From assembly GCA_965198995.1 (NCBI GenBank), contig CBDAQG010000002.1, positions 2,108,001 through 2,172,000 of the forward strand: a stretch of DNA of 64,000 nt. Reading direction: 5' to 3'. Shown here piece after piece: positions 46,779 through 54,945 of this stretch. The notes under the pieces are model-generated. The model saw only the letters and a list, made by a program, of their open reading frames with translations. It made no database searches and had not been told where the DNA came from. The number at the start of each line of letters is the position of its first letter. Position 1 is the stretch's first letter. The position numbers were made by a program, and so were the translations under genes. The stretch is from CAXMMR01 sp965198995. Its GTDB lineage: Bacteria > Pseudomonadota > Alphaproteobacteria > Acetobacterales > Acetobacteraceae.

Positions 46779-46844
46779 GACGCTGGCGTATATTTTGCAT
46801 GCCTCGTAATTCCCGGCCGCGCAAAACTACGCTAGCCTTGCCGC

Positions 46845-48407
46845 ATGGCGATCGGCCCCAGACTGGTTCTTCGCCAGTCACAATCCCTGGTGATGACGCC
46901 CCAGTTGCGTCAGGCCATCAAGCTGCTCCAGTTCAGCAACCTTGAGGCCAGTGCATTTGTCGAGGAGGAGCTTGAGCGCAACCCGCTGCTCGAGCGCGAC
47001 GAGCCGGTCGAGCACCCCCCCGAGCGGCCCGCCCCTGACCAGTTACCGCTGCTCACAAACGGCGCCGACGTCGCCGAGCTGGTCTCCTCCGCCGCCATGC
47101 CGGCCGACAGCGCCGCCCCGCTCGACACCGACATCGCAACCCGCTTCGAGGCGGAAACCGGCGGACCGGGCGACTACATCGGCCAGGGCAGCGGCAACGG
47201 CGCCCGCCACGGATTTGAGACCGACGAGCGCGGCATCGACGATCTGGCCGAGGCGCCGCGCAACCTGCGCGCCCATCTCGGCGAGCAGCTGCGCCTCACC
47301 TTCACCGACCCGGCCGAGCGCCTGATCGCCGCCCACTTGATCGCCCTGCTCGATCCCGCCGGCCGCATCACCACCGAGCCCGCCCAGCTCGCCGACGCGC
47401 TGCGCGTCCCGGTCAACGTGGTCGAGGCGGTGCGCGCCAAGATGATGCGCTTCGACCCGCCCGGCCTGTTCGCCCGCGACCTCGCCGAGTGCCTCGCCGC
47501 CCAGCTCGCCGAGCGCAACCGCCTCGATCCGGCCATGCGCACCCTGCTCGCCCATCTCGACCTGCTCGCCCGCCGCGACCTCAAGCGCCTGATGGCGCTC
47601 TGCGGCGTCGACGCCGACGACCTCGCCGACATGATCGCCGAAATCCGCGCCCTCGACCCCAAGCCCGCCGCCGCCTACGAGGACGCGCCGTTGCAGCCGG
47701 TGATCCCGGACGTGCTGATGCGCCGCGGCCATGCCGGCGACTGGCTGCTCGAGCTCAATCCCGAGACCATGCCGCGCGTGCTCGTCAACGACGCCTACCA
47801 CGCCCGCATCATCACCCGCCCCGGCGCCAAGACGCCGCGCGAGGATCGCGCCTCACCAGGCGATGAACACGCGGAGGCCCGAGGACACGGGCGCGCCGAG
47901 GCGAGACGCGAGGAGCGCGCCTTCCTGGCCGAGAAGCTCTCGACCGCGAACTGGCTCGTCAAATCGCTGCAGCAGCGCGCCCAGACCATCCTGAAGGTCG
48001 CCGGCGAGATCGTCCGCCAACAGGAAGGCTTCTTCCTGCACGGCGTCGGCTACCTGCGACCGCTGATCCTGCGCGACATCGCCGACGCGGTCGAGCTGCA
48101 CGAAAGCACCGTCAGCCGCGTCACGGCGAACAAGTACATGGCCACGCCGCGCGGCACCTTCGAGCTGAAATTCTTCTTCACCGCCGCGATCAACGCCGTC
48201 TCCGGCGAGAACCACAGCGCCGAAAGCGTCCGCCACCGCATCCGCCACATGGTCACCGCCGAGACCGCCACCGACATCCTCTCGGATGACGCAATCGTCG
48301 CCGCGCTGCGCCGAGAGGGCGTAGACATCGCGCGACGAACGGTCGCTAAATACCGCGAGGCGTTGCGCATACCGAGCTCGGTGCAGAGAAAGCGGGACAA
48401 GGCCTGA
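46845..48407 (+). CDS. rpoN: RNA polymerase sigma-54 factor
   Basis: 520 aa. Region I LRQSQSLVMTPQLRQAIKLL and the Gln/Leu-rich start that contacts activators, core-binding region 120-300, HTH region with ESTVSRVTANKYM and the C-terminal RpoN box ARRTVAKYREAL recognising -24 promoters. ATG at 46845. The usual alphaproteobacterial order lptB-rpoN-hpf is kept. Confidence 0.97.
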   Translation: MAIGPRLVLRQSQSLVMTPQLRQAIKLLQFSNLEASAFVEEELERNPLLERDEPVEHPPERPAPDQLPLLTNGADVAELVSSAAMPADSAAPLDTDIATRFEAETGGPGDYIGQGSGNGARHGFETDERGIDDLAEAPRNLRAHLGEQLRLTFTDPAERLIAAHLIALLDPAGRITTEPAQLADALRVPVNVVEAVRAKMMRFDPPGLFARDLAECLAAQLAERNRLDPAMRTLLAHLDLLARRDLKRLMALCGVDADDLADMIAEIRALDPKPAAAYEDAPLQPVIPDVLMRRGHAGDWLLELNPETMPRVLVNDAYHARIITRPGAKTPREDRASPGDEHAEARGHGRAEARREERAFLAEKLSTANWLVKSLQQRAQTILKVAGEIVRQQEGFFLHGVGYLRPLILRDIADAVELHESTVSRVTANKYMATPRGTFELKFFFTAAINAVSGENHSAESVRHRIRHMVTAETATDILSDDAIVAALRREGVDIARRTVAKYREALRIPSSVQRKRDKA

Positions 48408-48470
48408 ACCCCGCCGCCAATTGCCACGAGAGCATGCGCTGAGACGCCTTCGGTGTGGAGGACATCACGC

Positions 48471-49046
48471 ATGCAGATCACGGTTTCCGGCAAGCAGATC
48501 GACCTGTCTGACGCGCTCAGGACACGGGTCTCCAGCTCGCTTGGGCTGATCACGGCGAAATACTTCGACCACGCGCAGGAGGCCAACGTCACCTTCAGCC
48601 GCGCCCGCTCCTTCTTCACCTGCGACATCAACGTCCATGCCGGACGCGGCCTAACGTTGCGCGGCGAAGGCGAAGCCGCAGACGCCAACGCCGCCTTCGA
48701 CGACGCGGCCGAGCACATCGCCAAACGCCTGCGCCGCTACCGCAAGCGCGTCAACGAGCACGCCCGCGACCTCGGCAACCGCGCCAAGCCGGAAGCCGCA
48801 CGCTCCTACGTGCTGCGCCAGGAAGATGACGGCGCCAGCCCCGAACAGGCCGGCACCTATGCGACCGTGATCGCCGAGACCGTCGCCGAAATCAACCGCC
48901 TCAGCGTCGCCGAAGCCGTGATGCGAATGGATTTGGCGGATCAGAAGGTGCTGATGTTCCGCAACAGCGCCAACGGCGAGCTGAACGTCATCTATCAGAG
49001 GTCAGACGGCAACATCGGCTGGATTGATCCAGCTGCGGTGGCGTAA
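48471..49046 (+). CDS. hpf: Ribosome hibernation promoting factor, long form
   Basis: 191 aa. The N-terminal S30EA domain (MQITVSGKQIDLSDALRTRV; the HAGRGLTLRGEGEAADANAA strand-helix) binds the 30S decoding region, and a C-terminal dimerisation domain (VIAETVAEINRLSVAEAVMR... LNVIYQRSDGNIGWIDP) makes it the long form that forms 100S dimers alone. ATG at 48471 has GGAGG 9 bases upstream. Confidence 0.95.
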   Translation: MQITVSGKQIDLSDALRTRVSSSLGLITAKYFDHAQEANVTFSRARSFFTCDINVHAGRGLTLRGEGEAADANAAFDDAAEHIAKRLRRYRKRVNEHARDLGNRAKPEAARSYVLRQEDDGASPEQAGTYATVIAETVAEINRLSVAEAVMRMDLADQKVLMFRNSANGELNVIYQRSDGNIGWIDPAAVA

Positions 49047-49055
49047 CAGGAAGAA

Positions 49056-49231
49056 AGCGGTTCTTTTTTGAAAGAAAGAACCAAAAAACTTTTGCTCTTA
49101 TAAGATCACCTGGGCAAAGGCGAAGCCGAGCCGTCAAGATCTAGATGCTACCGCATCAGCCACGATGACAATGCTACAGCTGGCTAAACTAACAAAAACT
49201 TTTGCTTCTTTTTTCAAAAAAGAAGCCCTTG
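49056..49231. repeat. Family B element, copy 4, enlarged
   Basis: Left GGTTCTTTTTTGAAAGAAAG hairpin, AAAAAACTTTTGCTC, about 90 bp of unrelated DNA, a second AACTTTTGC and the right GCTTCTTTTTTC..AAAAAAGAAGC hairpin. The interior is longer than in other copies. It lies between convergent hpf and the DUF1150 gene. Confidence 0.82.
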
Positions 49232-49242
49232 CTGACTTCGCC

Positions 49243-49458
49243 TCAATGCACCCGAAGCGCCGCCAGCTCATGCTGCTGGATCGCCGCGATCGCCAGTTCC
49301 TCGCCTTCGGCCACTGCCATCGGCGTGCCGTCAGCGGCAAAGATCCCGAACGCCTTTTCGCCGTCCTTCAGCGTCACTGGCTTGATAAATGCCAGCTGCG
49401 AGACGCCAAGGCCGGAAAGCTGCTCAGGCGTCATGTGGCGGATGTCGATCTTGGTCAT
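49243..49458 (-). CDS. DUF1150 family protein
   Basis: 71 aa. LSGLGVSQLAFIKPV and FGIFAADGTPMAVAEG then EELAIAAIQQHEL match DUF1150, an alphaproteobacterial family regularly downstream of a small heat-shock gene, as here. Function unknown; the pairing suggests a role in heat response. ATG at 49458, 63 bp after the Hsp20 stop. Confidence 0.9.
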   Translation of the reverse strand: MTKIDIRHMTPEQLSGLGVSQLAFIKPVTLKDGEKAFGIFAADGTPMAVAEGEELAIAAIQQHELAALRVH

Positions 49459-49521
49459 GCTATCAATCTTTCATGGCAGGCCGTGCGACGTCCCTATTGG
49501 CGACGGTCGGGCCTCCTCGGT

Positions 49522-49977
49522 TCAGCCCGCGTCGGTTTCGACGGCGCTGTCGACGGTCTGGCCGGCCGCTCGGCCGATCCGGATCTGTTTGACTTTGGGC
49601 TCCGGCTGCGGCCGCGCGAGGTCGACATGCAGCAACCCGTTGTCCAGCCACGCCCCCTGCACGTCTATGCCCTCGGCCAACACGAACGCGCGTTGGAACT
49701 GCCGCGCCGCAATGCCGCGATGCAGGAAGATGCGTCCCTGCGTGTCGTCGGTCTGGCGTCCGCGAATCACGAGCTGGTTATCCTCCTGCGTGATCTGCAG
49801 GTCGTCCATGGTGAACCCGGCCACCGCCAGCGTGATCCGAAGGCCGGTCGCGCTCAACTGCTCGATATTGTAGGGCGGGTAACCGTCGGCCGCCGTCTTG
49901 GACGCCCGCTCCAGCATCTGCTCGAGGTGGTCGAAGCCGAGAAACAGCGGCGACGTGAACATGCGCGTGGTCGACAA
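49522..49977 (-). CDS. Small heat-shock protein Hsp20 (IbpA-like)
   Basis: 151 aa. Alpha-crystallin domain (NIEQLSATGLRITLAVAGFT, LVIRGRQTDDTQGRIFLHRG, GIAARQFQRAFVLAEGIDV, NGLLHVDLARP) and short flanks, so a holdase that binds unfolding proteins. TTG at 49977 is taken because GGAGGAGG lies 6-8 bases upstream; ATG five codons on is less well placed. A candidate heat-shock sigma promoter lies at 50041-50069. Confidence 0.92.
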   Translation of the reverse strand: MSTTRMFTSPLFLGFDHLEQMLERASKTAADGYPPYNIEQLSATGLRITLAVAGFTMDDLQITQEDNQLVIRGRQTDDTQGRIFLHRGIAARQFQRAFVLAEGIDVQGAWLDNGLLHVDLARPQPEPKVKQIRIGRAAGQTVDSAVETDAG

Positions 49978-50040
49978 GCGAGCCTCCTCCTGCGAGCGAG
50001 ACGGCGACCGAGCCCCGAAATGGCAACCCGTCGCAGTCTC

Positions 50041-50069
50041 AAATCGGAGCGACCATCTGAGATTTCAAG
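50041..50069 (-). promoter_or_regulatory. Candidate RpoH (sigma-32) promoter of hsp20
   Basis: On the minus strand, CTTGAAA (50069-50063), 13 bases, then CTCCGATTT (50049-50041), close to the sigma-32 pattern CTTGAAA-N11..14-CYCCATNT. The transcript would start about 56 bases before the hsp20 codon 1. Confidence 0.5.
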
Positions 50070-50137
50070 CGATTCGGACCCGCGCTGGATGCGATCGCCT
50101 GATTGATACGACCTGACCGGAAAGCTACATCCGCTCA

Positions 50138-50671
50138 ATGCGAGAGCCATCCGATGCCGCCCTGCCGATCCTGATCGTGCCTGACCGTCGCCTGAAGGCC
50201 CGCGCCCGCGCGGTGACGCCGGCCGACGACGCAACCGTCCGCGACCTGGCGCCCCGCATGCTGCGCACGATGTACGAGGCGCCCGGCATCGGCCTCGCCG
50301 CGCCCCAGGTTGGCCAGATGCTGCGCCTCATCGTCATCGACCTGATGCCCGACAACCAGTCCCAGCCGATGGTGCTGGTCAATCCCACGATCCTCGGCGT
50401 CGGCGCGGAGTGGATCACCCGGGAGGAAGGCTGCCTGTCGCTGCCCGGCATGTATGCCGACGTGACGCGCCCCGGTCACGTCACCGTCGGCTACCACGAC
50501 CTCGACGGCCGGCCGCAGCGGCGCGAGGCCGACGGGCTGCTCGCCGCCTGCCTGCAGCACGAGATCGACCACCTGGACGGTGTGCTGTTCGTCGACCACC
50601 TGTCGCCGCTGAAGCGCAACATGCTGCTGCGACGTCTCGCCAAGGAGCAGAAGATCAAGGCGTCGGCATGA
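50138..50671 (+). CDS. def: Peptide deformylase
   Basis: 177 aa metalloprotease removing formyl from nascent chains. Motif 1 GIGLAAPQVG, motif 2 EEGCLSLPG (metal Cys), motif 3 QHEIDHLDG (metal His pair and catalytic Glu). ATG at 50138. Followed by fmt 10 bp downstream. Confidence 0.97.
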   Translation: MREPSDAALPILIVPDRRLKARARAVTPADDATVRDLAPRMLRTMYEAPGIGLAAPQVGQMLRLIVIDLMPDNQSQPMVLVNPTILGVGAEWITREEGCLSLPGMYADVTRPGHVTVGYHDLDGRPQRREADGLLAACLQHEIDHLDGVLFVDHLSPLKRNMLLRRLAKEQKIKASA

Positions 50672-50681
50672 GCCTACTGGT

Positions 50682-51587
50682 GTGAGGCTCGCCTTCCTCG
50701 GCACGCCGGGCTTCGCCGTGCCGGCGCTGCAGGCGCTGGCCTCACGCCACGACGTGGTCGCCGTCTACTCCCAGCCGCCCCGCCCCACCGGCCGCGGCCA
50801 CGCGGTGCAGCCCTCGGCGGTGCACGAGGCGGCGCTGCGGCTCGGCATACCCGTCCGCACGCCGGGCCGCCTGAAGCGCGACGAGGCCGAGCACGCCGCC
50901 TTCGCCACCCTCGATCTCGACGTCGCCGTGGTCGCCGCCTACGGCCTGATCCTGCCGTCGGCGATGCTCGCCAGCCCCCGCCTCGGCTGCCTCAACATCC
51001 ACGCCAGCCTACTGCCACGCTGGCGCGGCGCCGCCCCGATCCAGGCCGCGATCCTCGCCGGCGACCGCGAGAGCGGCGTCACGGTCATGCAGATGGAGGC
51101 CGGTCTCGACACCGGCCCGATGCTGCTCGCCGAGGCGCTTCCCCTCACCCCGACGACCACCGCGACCGCGCTGCACGACGCCCTCGCCGTCCTCGGCGCC
51201 CGACTGATCCTGCACGCCCTCGACGAGCCGCCGCCCGCGGTGCCCCAGCCGGAGCAGGGCGCCACCTACGCGCCCAAGCTCGGCCGCGAGGACGCCCCGC
51301 TCGACTGGTCCCTGCCCGCCGAGCTGCTTGACCGTCGGGTCCGCGCCCTGAACCCCTGGCCCGGCACCCTGACGACGCTGCGGGGCGAGACGCTGAAAAT
51401 CCTCGCCGCCGCTCCCGAGCTGGGCAGCGGCGCGCCGGGCACCCTGCTCGATGACCGCCTCGGCGTGGCGTGCGGCCAAGGCGTGCTGCGCCTGCAGCGC
51501 CTGCAGCGCCCCGGCCGTGCCGCGCTGGATGCCGCCGCCTTCCTGCGCGGCACCGCCCTGCCGCCCGGCACGGTGCTCGGCGTCTGA
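50682..51587 (+). CDS. fmt: Methionyl-tRNA formyltransferase
   Basis: 301 aa. Formylates initiator Met-tRNA using 10-formyl-THF, the product of the fhs gene in this window. LAFLGTPGFAVPALQAL, VVAAYGLILP, NIHASLLPRWRGAAPIQAAI (catalytic Asn/His) and GLDTGPMLL with the catalytic Asp. GTG start at 50682. Its stop TGA overlaps the likely truA start. Confidence 0.97.
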   Translation: MRLAFLGTPGFAVPALQALASRHDVVAVYSQPPRPTGRGHAVQPSAVHEAALRLGIPVRTPGRLKRDEAEHAAFATLDLDVAVVAAYGLILPSAMLASPRLGCLNIHASLLPRWRGAAPIQAAILAGDRESGVTVMQMEAGLDTGPMLLAEALPLTPTTTATALHDALAVLGARLILHALDEPPPAVPQPEQGATYAPKLGREDAPLDWSLPAELLDRRVRALNPWPGTLTTLRGETLKILAAAPELGSGAPGTLLDDRLGVACGQGVLRLQRLQRPGRAALDAAAFLRGTALPPGTVLGV

Positions 51588-52369
51588 CCCGCTTCGCCAT
51601 CAAGCTCGAGTATGACGGCGCACCCTTCGTCGGCTGGCAGCGCCAGGGCTGCGAGCCGGCGCTCGGCCTGTCGGTGCAGTCCGTCCTCGAAGCCGCCGCC
51701 GCCCGGCTCAACGGCGGCGCCCCGGTCGCCACCGTCGCCGCCGGCCGCACCGACGCCGGCGTCCACGCCGCCGGCCAGGTCGCCCATCTCGACCTCGCCC
51801 GCCCGATCACCCCTGCCCGGCTGCGCGACGCGCTGAACTTCCACCTCCAGCCGCACCCGGTCGTCGTCCTCGCCGCCGCCGAGGTCGCGCCCGACTGGAG
51901 CGCCCGTTTCTCCGCCATCGGCCGCCGCTATCGCTACCGCATCCTCAACCGCCCCGCCCGCGCCGCACTTGCCGCCGGCCAGGCCTGGCACCAGCCCCAC
52001 CCGCTCGACGCCGACGCCATGGGGCAAGCCGCCCGCCGCCTGCTCGGCCGGCACGACTTCACCAGCTTCCGCGCCACCGCCTGCCAGGCCCGCTCGCCAC
52101 TGCGCACGCTCGACCGGCTGGACGTCGTCCGCGAGGGCGAGATGATCACCATCCACGCCGCGGCGCGCAGCTTCCTGCACCACCAGGTCCGCAACATGGT
52201 CGGCACCCTGCGCCTGGTCGGCACAGGCCGCTGGACCGCCGAGGACGTCACCACCGCACTCGCCGCCCGCTGCCGCAGCGCCGCTGGCCCGACCGCGCCG
52301 GCGCACGGATTGGAGCTGGTGCAGGTTGTTTATGACAACGACGTTTTTAAGGAAGCGCTTCTTTTTTGA
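51584..52369 (+). CDS. truA: tRNA pseudouridine(38-40) synthase TruA
   Basis: About 261 aa. FAIKLEYDGAPFVGWQRQG at the start, catalytic Asp in AAGRTDAGVHAAGQVAH, RRYRYRI and FLHHQVRNMVGTL. No ATG, GTG or TTG lies in frame near the conserved N-terminus; CTG at 51584 overlaps the fmt stop (CTGA) and is the likely start, the alternative being GTG at 51470 with 38 unrelated residues. The last residues (KEALLF) and the stop codon come from the edge of a family B repeat. Confidence 0.93.
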   Translation: MTRFAIKLEYDGAPFVGWQRQGCEPALGLSVQSVLEAAAARLNGGAPVATVAAGRTDAGVHAAGQVAHLDLARPITPARLRDALNFHLQPHPVVVLAAAEVAPDWSARFSAIGRRYRYRILNRPARAALAAGQAWHQPHPLDADAMGQAARRLLGRHDFTSFRATACQARSPLRTLDRLDVVREGEMITIHAAARSFLHHQVRNMVGTLRLVGTGRWTAEDVTTALAARCRSAAGPTAPAHGLELVQVVYDNDVFKEALLF

Positions 52370-52476
52370 AAAAAAGAACCAAAAAACTTTGCTCGTTTAG
52401 TCGTGACTTCGGCGAGGGGAGACGCGACAGCGGAGTAAAAGTTTTTTGCTTCTTTTTTTCAAAAAAGAAGCGCTTC
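52352..52476. repeat. Family B element, copy 5, hybrid arm
   Basis: The left hairpin is mixed (GCTTC on one side, GAACC on the other), AAAAAACTTTGCTCG interior and CGACAGCGGAG, right GCTTCTTTTTTT..AAAAAAGAAGC. It overlaps the last codons of truA and touches the stop of the next, convergent gene. Confidence 0.88.
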
Positions 52477-53023
52477 AACTCATCAATCCCACGACCACTA
52501 CCAGCCCCACCCCAAAACACATGTCCATCAGCACCAGCGCGCTCGCCAGCACCATGTCGCGCTCCAGGGTCAGCATCGCCGCGAACCACTCCACCCACAG
52601 CGCCCAGCCGAACACGATCAGCCCGACCGCCTCGCTGACGATGGCTGGCGCGCCGAGCAGGTCCGGAACGTCGCCGAGCAGCACCAGCCCGTAACCGACG
52701 ATGTTGCACCAGCTCCACGCGGTAATGTAGAGCGGCCACCGCGCCGCAGCGCCGGCCCGCCGCAGCACCAGCTCGGATGCTACCGCGAACCCCGCCCAGC
52801 CGACGATAAACGCCAGCAGCTCCAGCACCGCCGCCCGCCACGGCCGCACCGGCACGCCAAGCAGCCGCCACTCGATCGCCCGCGTCGCGGCATAGAGCGC
52901 AAGACAGATCGGCGCCGCGATCAGGCTGAGCCGGGCGCCGCGCAACCCGCCCTCGAACCGACCGATCCCCTCGCCCCGCCCGCGCGCCAGCAGCGCCGCA
53001 CCGCGCAGCGCCTGCGCCAGCAT
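52475..53023 (-). CDS. Membrane protein, unknown (second of tandem pair)
   Basis: 182 aa with about five hydrophobic segments (LSLIAAPICLALYAATRAIE, LELLAFIVGWAGFAVASELV, WPLYITAWSWCNIVGYGLVL, GLIVFGWALWVEWFAAMLTL, LVLMDMCFGVGLVVVVGLM). No recognised family. It shares the pattern of its upstream neighbour (Arg-rich start, a W..Y.(T/V)W(S/A) centre), so the two may be paralogues. The ATG overlaps the neighbour's stop. Confidence 0.6.
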   Translation of the reverse strand: MLAQALRGAALLARGRGEGIGRFEGGLRGARLSLIAAPICLALYAATRAIEWRLLGVPVRPWRAAVLELLAFIVGWAGFAVASELVLRRAGAAARWPLYITAWSWCNIVGYGLVLLGDVPDLLGAPAIVSEAVGLIVFGWALWVEWFAAMLTLERDMVLASALVLMDMCFGVGLVVVVGLMS

Positions 53024-53658
53024 CAGGTCGCCGACCCGGCATCCGGCGTTCCCGACGGCGGCGCCGACGCCGGCGGCTGGCGCCACTGGCTGATCAGCGA
53101 GGGCCCCAAGACGATCGCGCTGACCCCAGCCCCCATCCACATCAGCAGCAGCAGCGTGCGCACCCATCCGGTGCCGAGCACGGTGCGCACCACCAGCCAG
53201 TTCAGCCGAATTGTGTAGACGACCCACGCCAGCATCGGCACCGCAACCGCCACATGCGGGTCAGCCCCGGCCGCGAGCGCAAAACTCGCCACCCATCCGA
53301 GCAGCAGCGCCAGCAGGTTCGGCAGCCACTGGCTCCAGACGTAAACCGTCGCAAACCGCAGCCAGTCTGCCTCCAGCCGCCAGAGCTGCAGCAGCGCCTG
53401 CGACAGCACCGGCGCGGCGAGCACCACGCAAACGACCTGCAGCAGCATCGACAGCCCTTTGAACGGCCTGCCGGCGCTGAGCTCCAGGAGCGCGAACACC
53501 ACGCCTACCGCAAGCCACGGCGCAAAGCTCGCCATCAAGGCCGCCCGGCTCGCCGCAAAGCAGGCGACCCCCGCCGGCCGCAGCAACGCCAACCGCCATA
53601 GCCCAGCCGCGACACCCGTGCCGCCAGCCGGCACCGGCCAACGCTGCCGCCCGTTCAC
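53023..53658 (-). CDS. Membrane protein, unknown (first of tandem pair)
   Basis: 211 aa. Hydrophobic segments at about 45-62, 70-90, 103-130, 135-155 and 165-190 (including LLQVVCVVLAAPVLSQALLQ and WLPNLLALLLGWVASFALAA). GTG start overlaps the dapE stop (GTGA), so it is translated with dapE. Pro-rich tail. Function unknown; position after dapE gives no direct clue. Confidence 0.62.
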   Translation of the reverse strand: MNGRQRWPVPAGGTGVAAGLWRLALLRPAGVACFAASRAALMASFAPWLAVGVVFALLELSAGRPFKGLSMLLQVVCVVLAAPVLSQALLQLWRLEADWLRFATVYVWSQWLPNLLALLLGWVASFALAAGADPHVAVAVPMLAWVVYTIRLNWLVVRTVLGTGWVRTLLLLMWMGAGVSAIVLGPSLISQWRQPPASAPPSGTPDAGSAT

Positions 53659-54776
53659 GCCAGAAACGCCCCGATCACGTCGCGGTAGATCACCGCCAGC
53701 TGCCGCAGCTCCTCCACTGGCACCCGCTCGTCCACCGCGTGCATCGTCGCCCCAACCAGGCCGAACTCCGCCACCGGGCACAGCCCGGCGATGAAGCGCG
53801 CATCCGACGTCCCGCCCCCGGTTTCCAGCCGCGGCCTGATCCCGGTCGCCCGCGCCACCGCCTCGGCCAGCAGCGCCACCCCGCCGCCCGGCTCGGTCAG
53901 AAACGCCTCGCCGCTGACGCTCACCGCCAGCTCAAACCGCTCCGCATGCTCCGCCAGACAGGCCCGAAGCCAACGCTCCAGCCCCGCCCCGTCATGGCGC
54001 TCGTTGAAGCGGATGTTCAGCACCGCCGTCGCCACCCCCGGAATGACATTGCTCGCCGGATTGCCGACGTCGATGCTGGTCACCTGCAGGCTGGACGGCT
54101 CGAACCACTCCGTGCCCGCATCGAGCGGCGCCGCGGTCAGCGCGCTCAACCCCCGCAGCAGCCGATGCACCGGGTTGTCGGCAAGCTGCGGATACGCCGC
54201 GTGCCCCTGCCGCCCAAACACGCTGACCTTGGCGTTCAGGCTGCCCCGCCGGCCGACCTTGATCACCTCGCCGAGCCGCGCCGGATTGGTCGGCTCGCCC
54301 ACCAGGCAGAAATCCGGCACCTGATCGTGCCGACGCATCCAATCGACCACCCGGACAGTGCCGTCCGTCGCCGCCCCCTCCTCGTCGCCGGTGATCAGCA
54401 GGCTGATCGAGCCCGGCGCCGGTCCCCGCGTCAGCCGGTCCGCCGCCGCGGCCACAAAGGCGGCCACCGCCCCCTTCATGTCCACCGCCCCGCGCCCGAA
54501 CAGCAGCCCGTCCCGAACCTCACCGTCGAACGGCCCGACGCCCCAGCCCTCGCCCGCCGGCACCACGTCGGTATGCCCGGCAAAGCACAAATGCGGGCGC
54601 TCCGTGCCGATCCGCGCGAAGAAGTTCTCGATCGCGCCAAACCGCAGCCGATGCACCTCAAAGCCAAGCTGCTCCAACGTGTCCACCAGAATGCCCTGCG
54701 CACCGTCATCCGCAGGCGTCACGGAGGCGCAGCGGATCAGCGCCTGAGCCAGCGGCAGGGGGTCGGTGGCGAGCAT
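53655..54776 (-). CDS. dapE: Succinyl-diaminopimelate desuccinylase
   Basis: 373 aa M20 metallopeptidase, lysine/peptidoglycan branch. CFAGHTDVVPAGEGW (metal His, Asp), GRGAVDMKGAVAAF, TGDEEGAATDGT (catalytic Glu), GEPTNPARLGEVIKVGRRGS and the C-terminal AEFGLVGATMHAVDERVPVE (metal His). ATG at 54776; the frame upstream is B repeat sequence. Downstream of dapD, with which it forms consecutive pathway steps separated by dapC. Confidence 0.96.
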   Translation of the reverse strand: MLATDPLPLAQALIRCASVTPADDGAQGILVDTLEQLGFEVHRLRFGAIENFFARIGTERPHLCFAGHTDVVPAGEGWGVGPFDGEVRDGLLFGRGAVDMKGAVAAFVAAAADRLTRGPAPGSISLLITGDEEGAATDGTVRVVDWMRRHDQVPDFCLVGEPTNPARLGEVIKVGRRGSLNAKVSVFGRQGHAAYPQLADNPVHRLLRGLSALTAAPLDAGTEWFEPSSLQVTSIDVGNPASNVIPGVATAVLNIRFNERHDGAGLERWLRACLAEHAERFELAVSVSGEAFLTEPGGGVALLAEAVARATGIRPRLETGGGTSDARFIAGLCPVAEFGLVGATMHAVDERVPVEELRQLAVIYRDVIGAFLA

Positions 54777-54813
54777 TGCGAACGGATATAGGGGTAGTCC
54801 GTGAGGACGGGAA

Positions 54814-54941
54814 GGAAGGGCTTCTTTTTTGAAAAAAAGAAGCAAAAAACGTCTACTCCGCTGTCGCGCTCCCTCTCGCCAAAGTCACGCCTAAACGAGC
54901 AGAAGTTTTTTGGTTCTTTTTTTCAAAAAAGAACCACTTAC
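54814..54941. repeat. Family B element, copy 6
   Basis: Left GCTTCTTTTTTGAAAAAAAG hairpin closed by AAGC, interior CGCTGTCGCG, right GGTTCTTTTTTT..AAAAAAGAACC. It lies between dapD and dapE. Confidence 0.9.
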
Positions 54942-54945
54942 TGTC

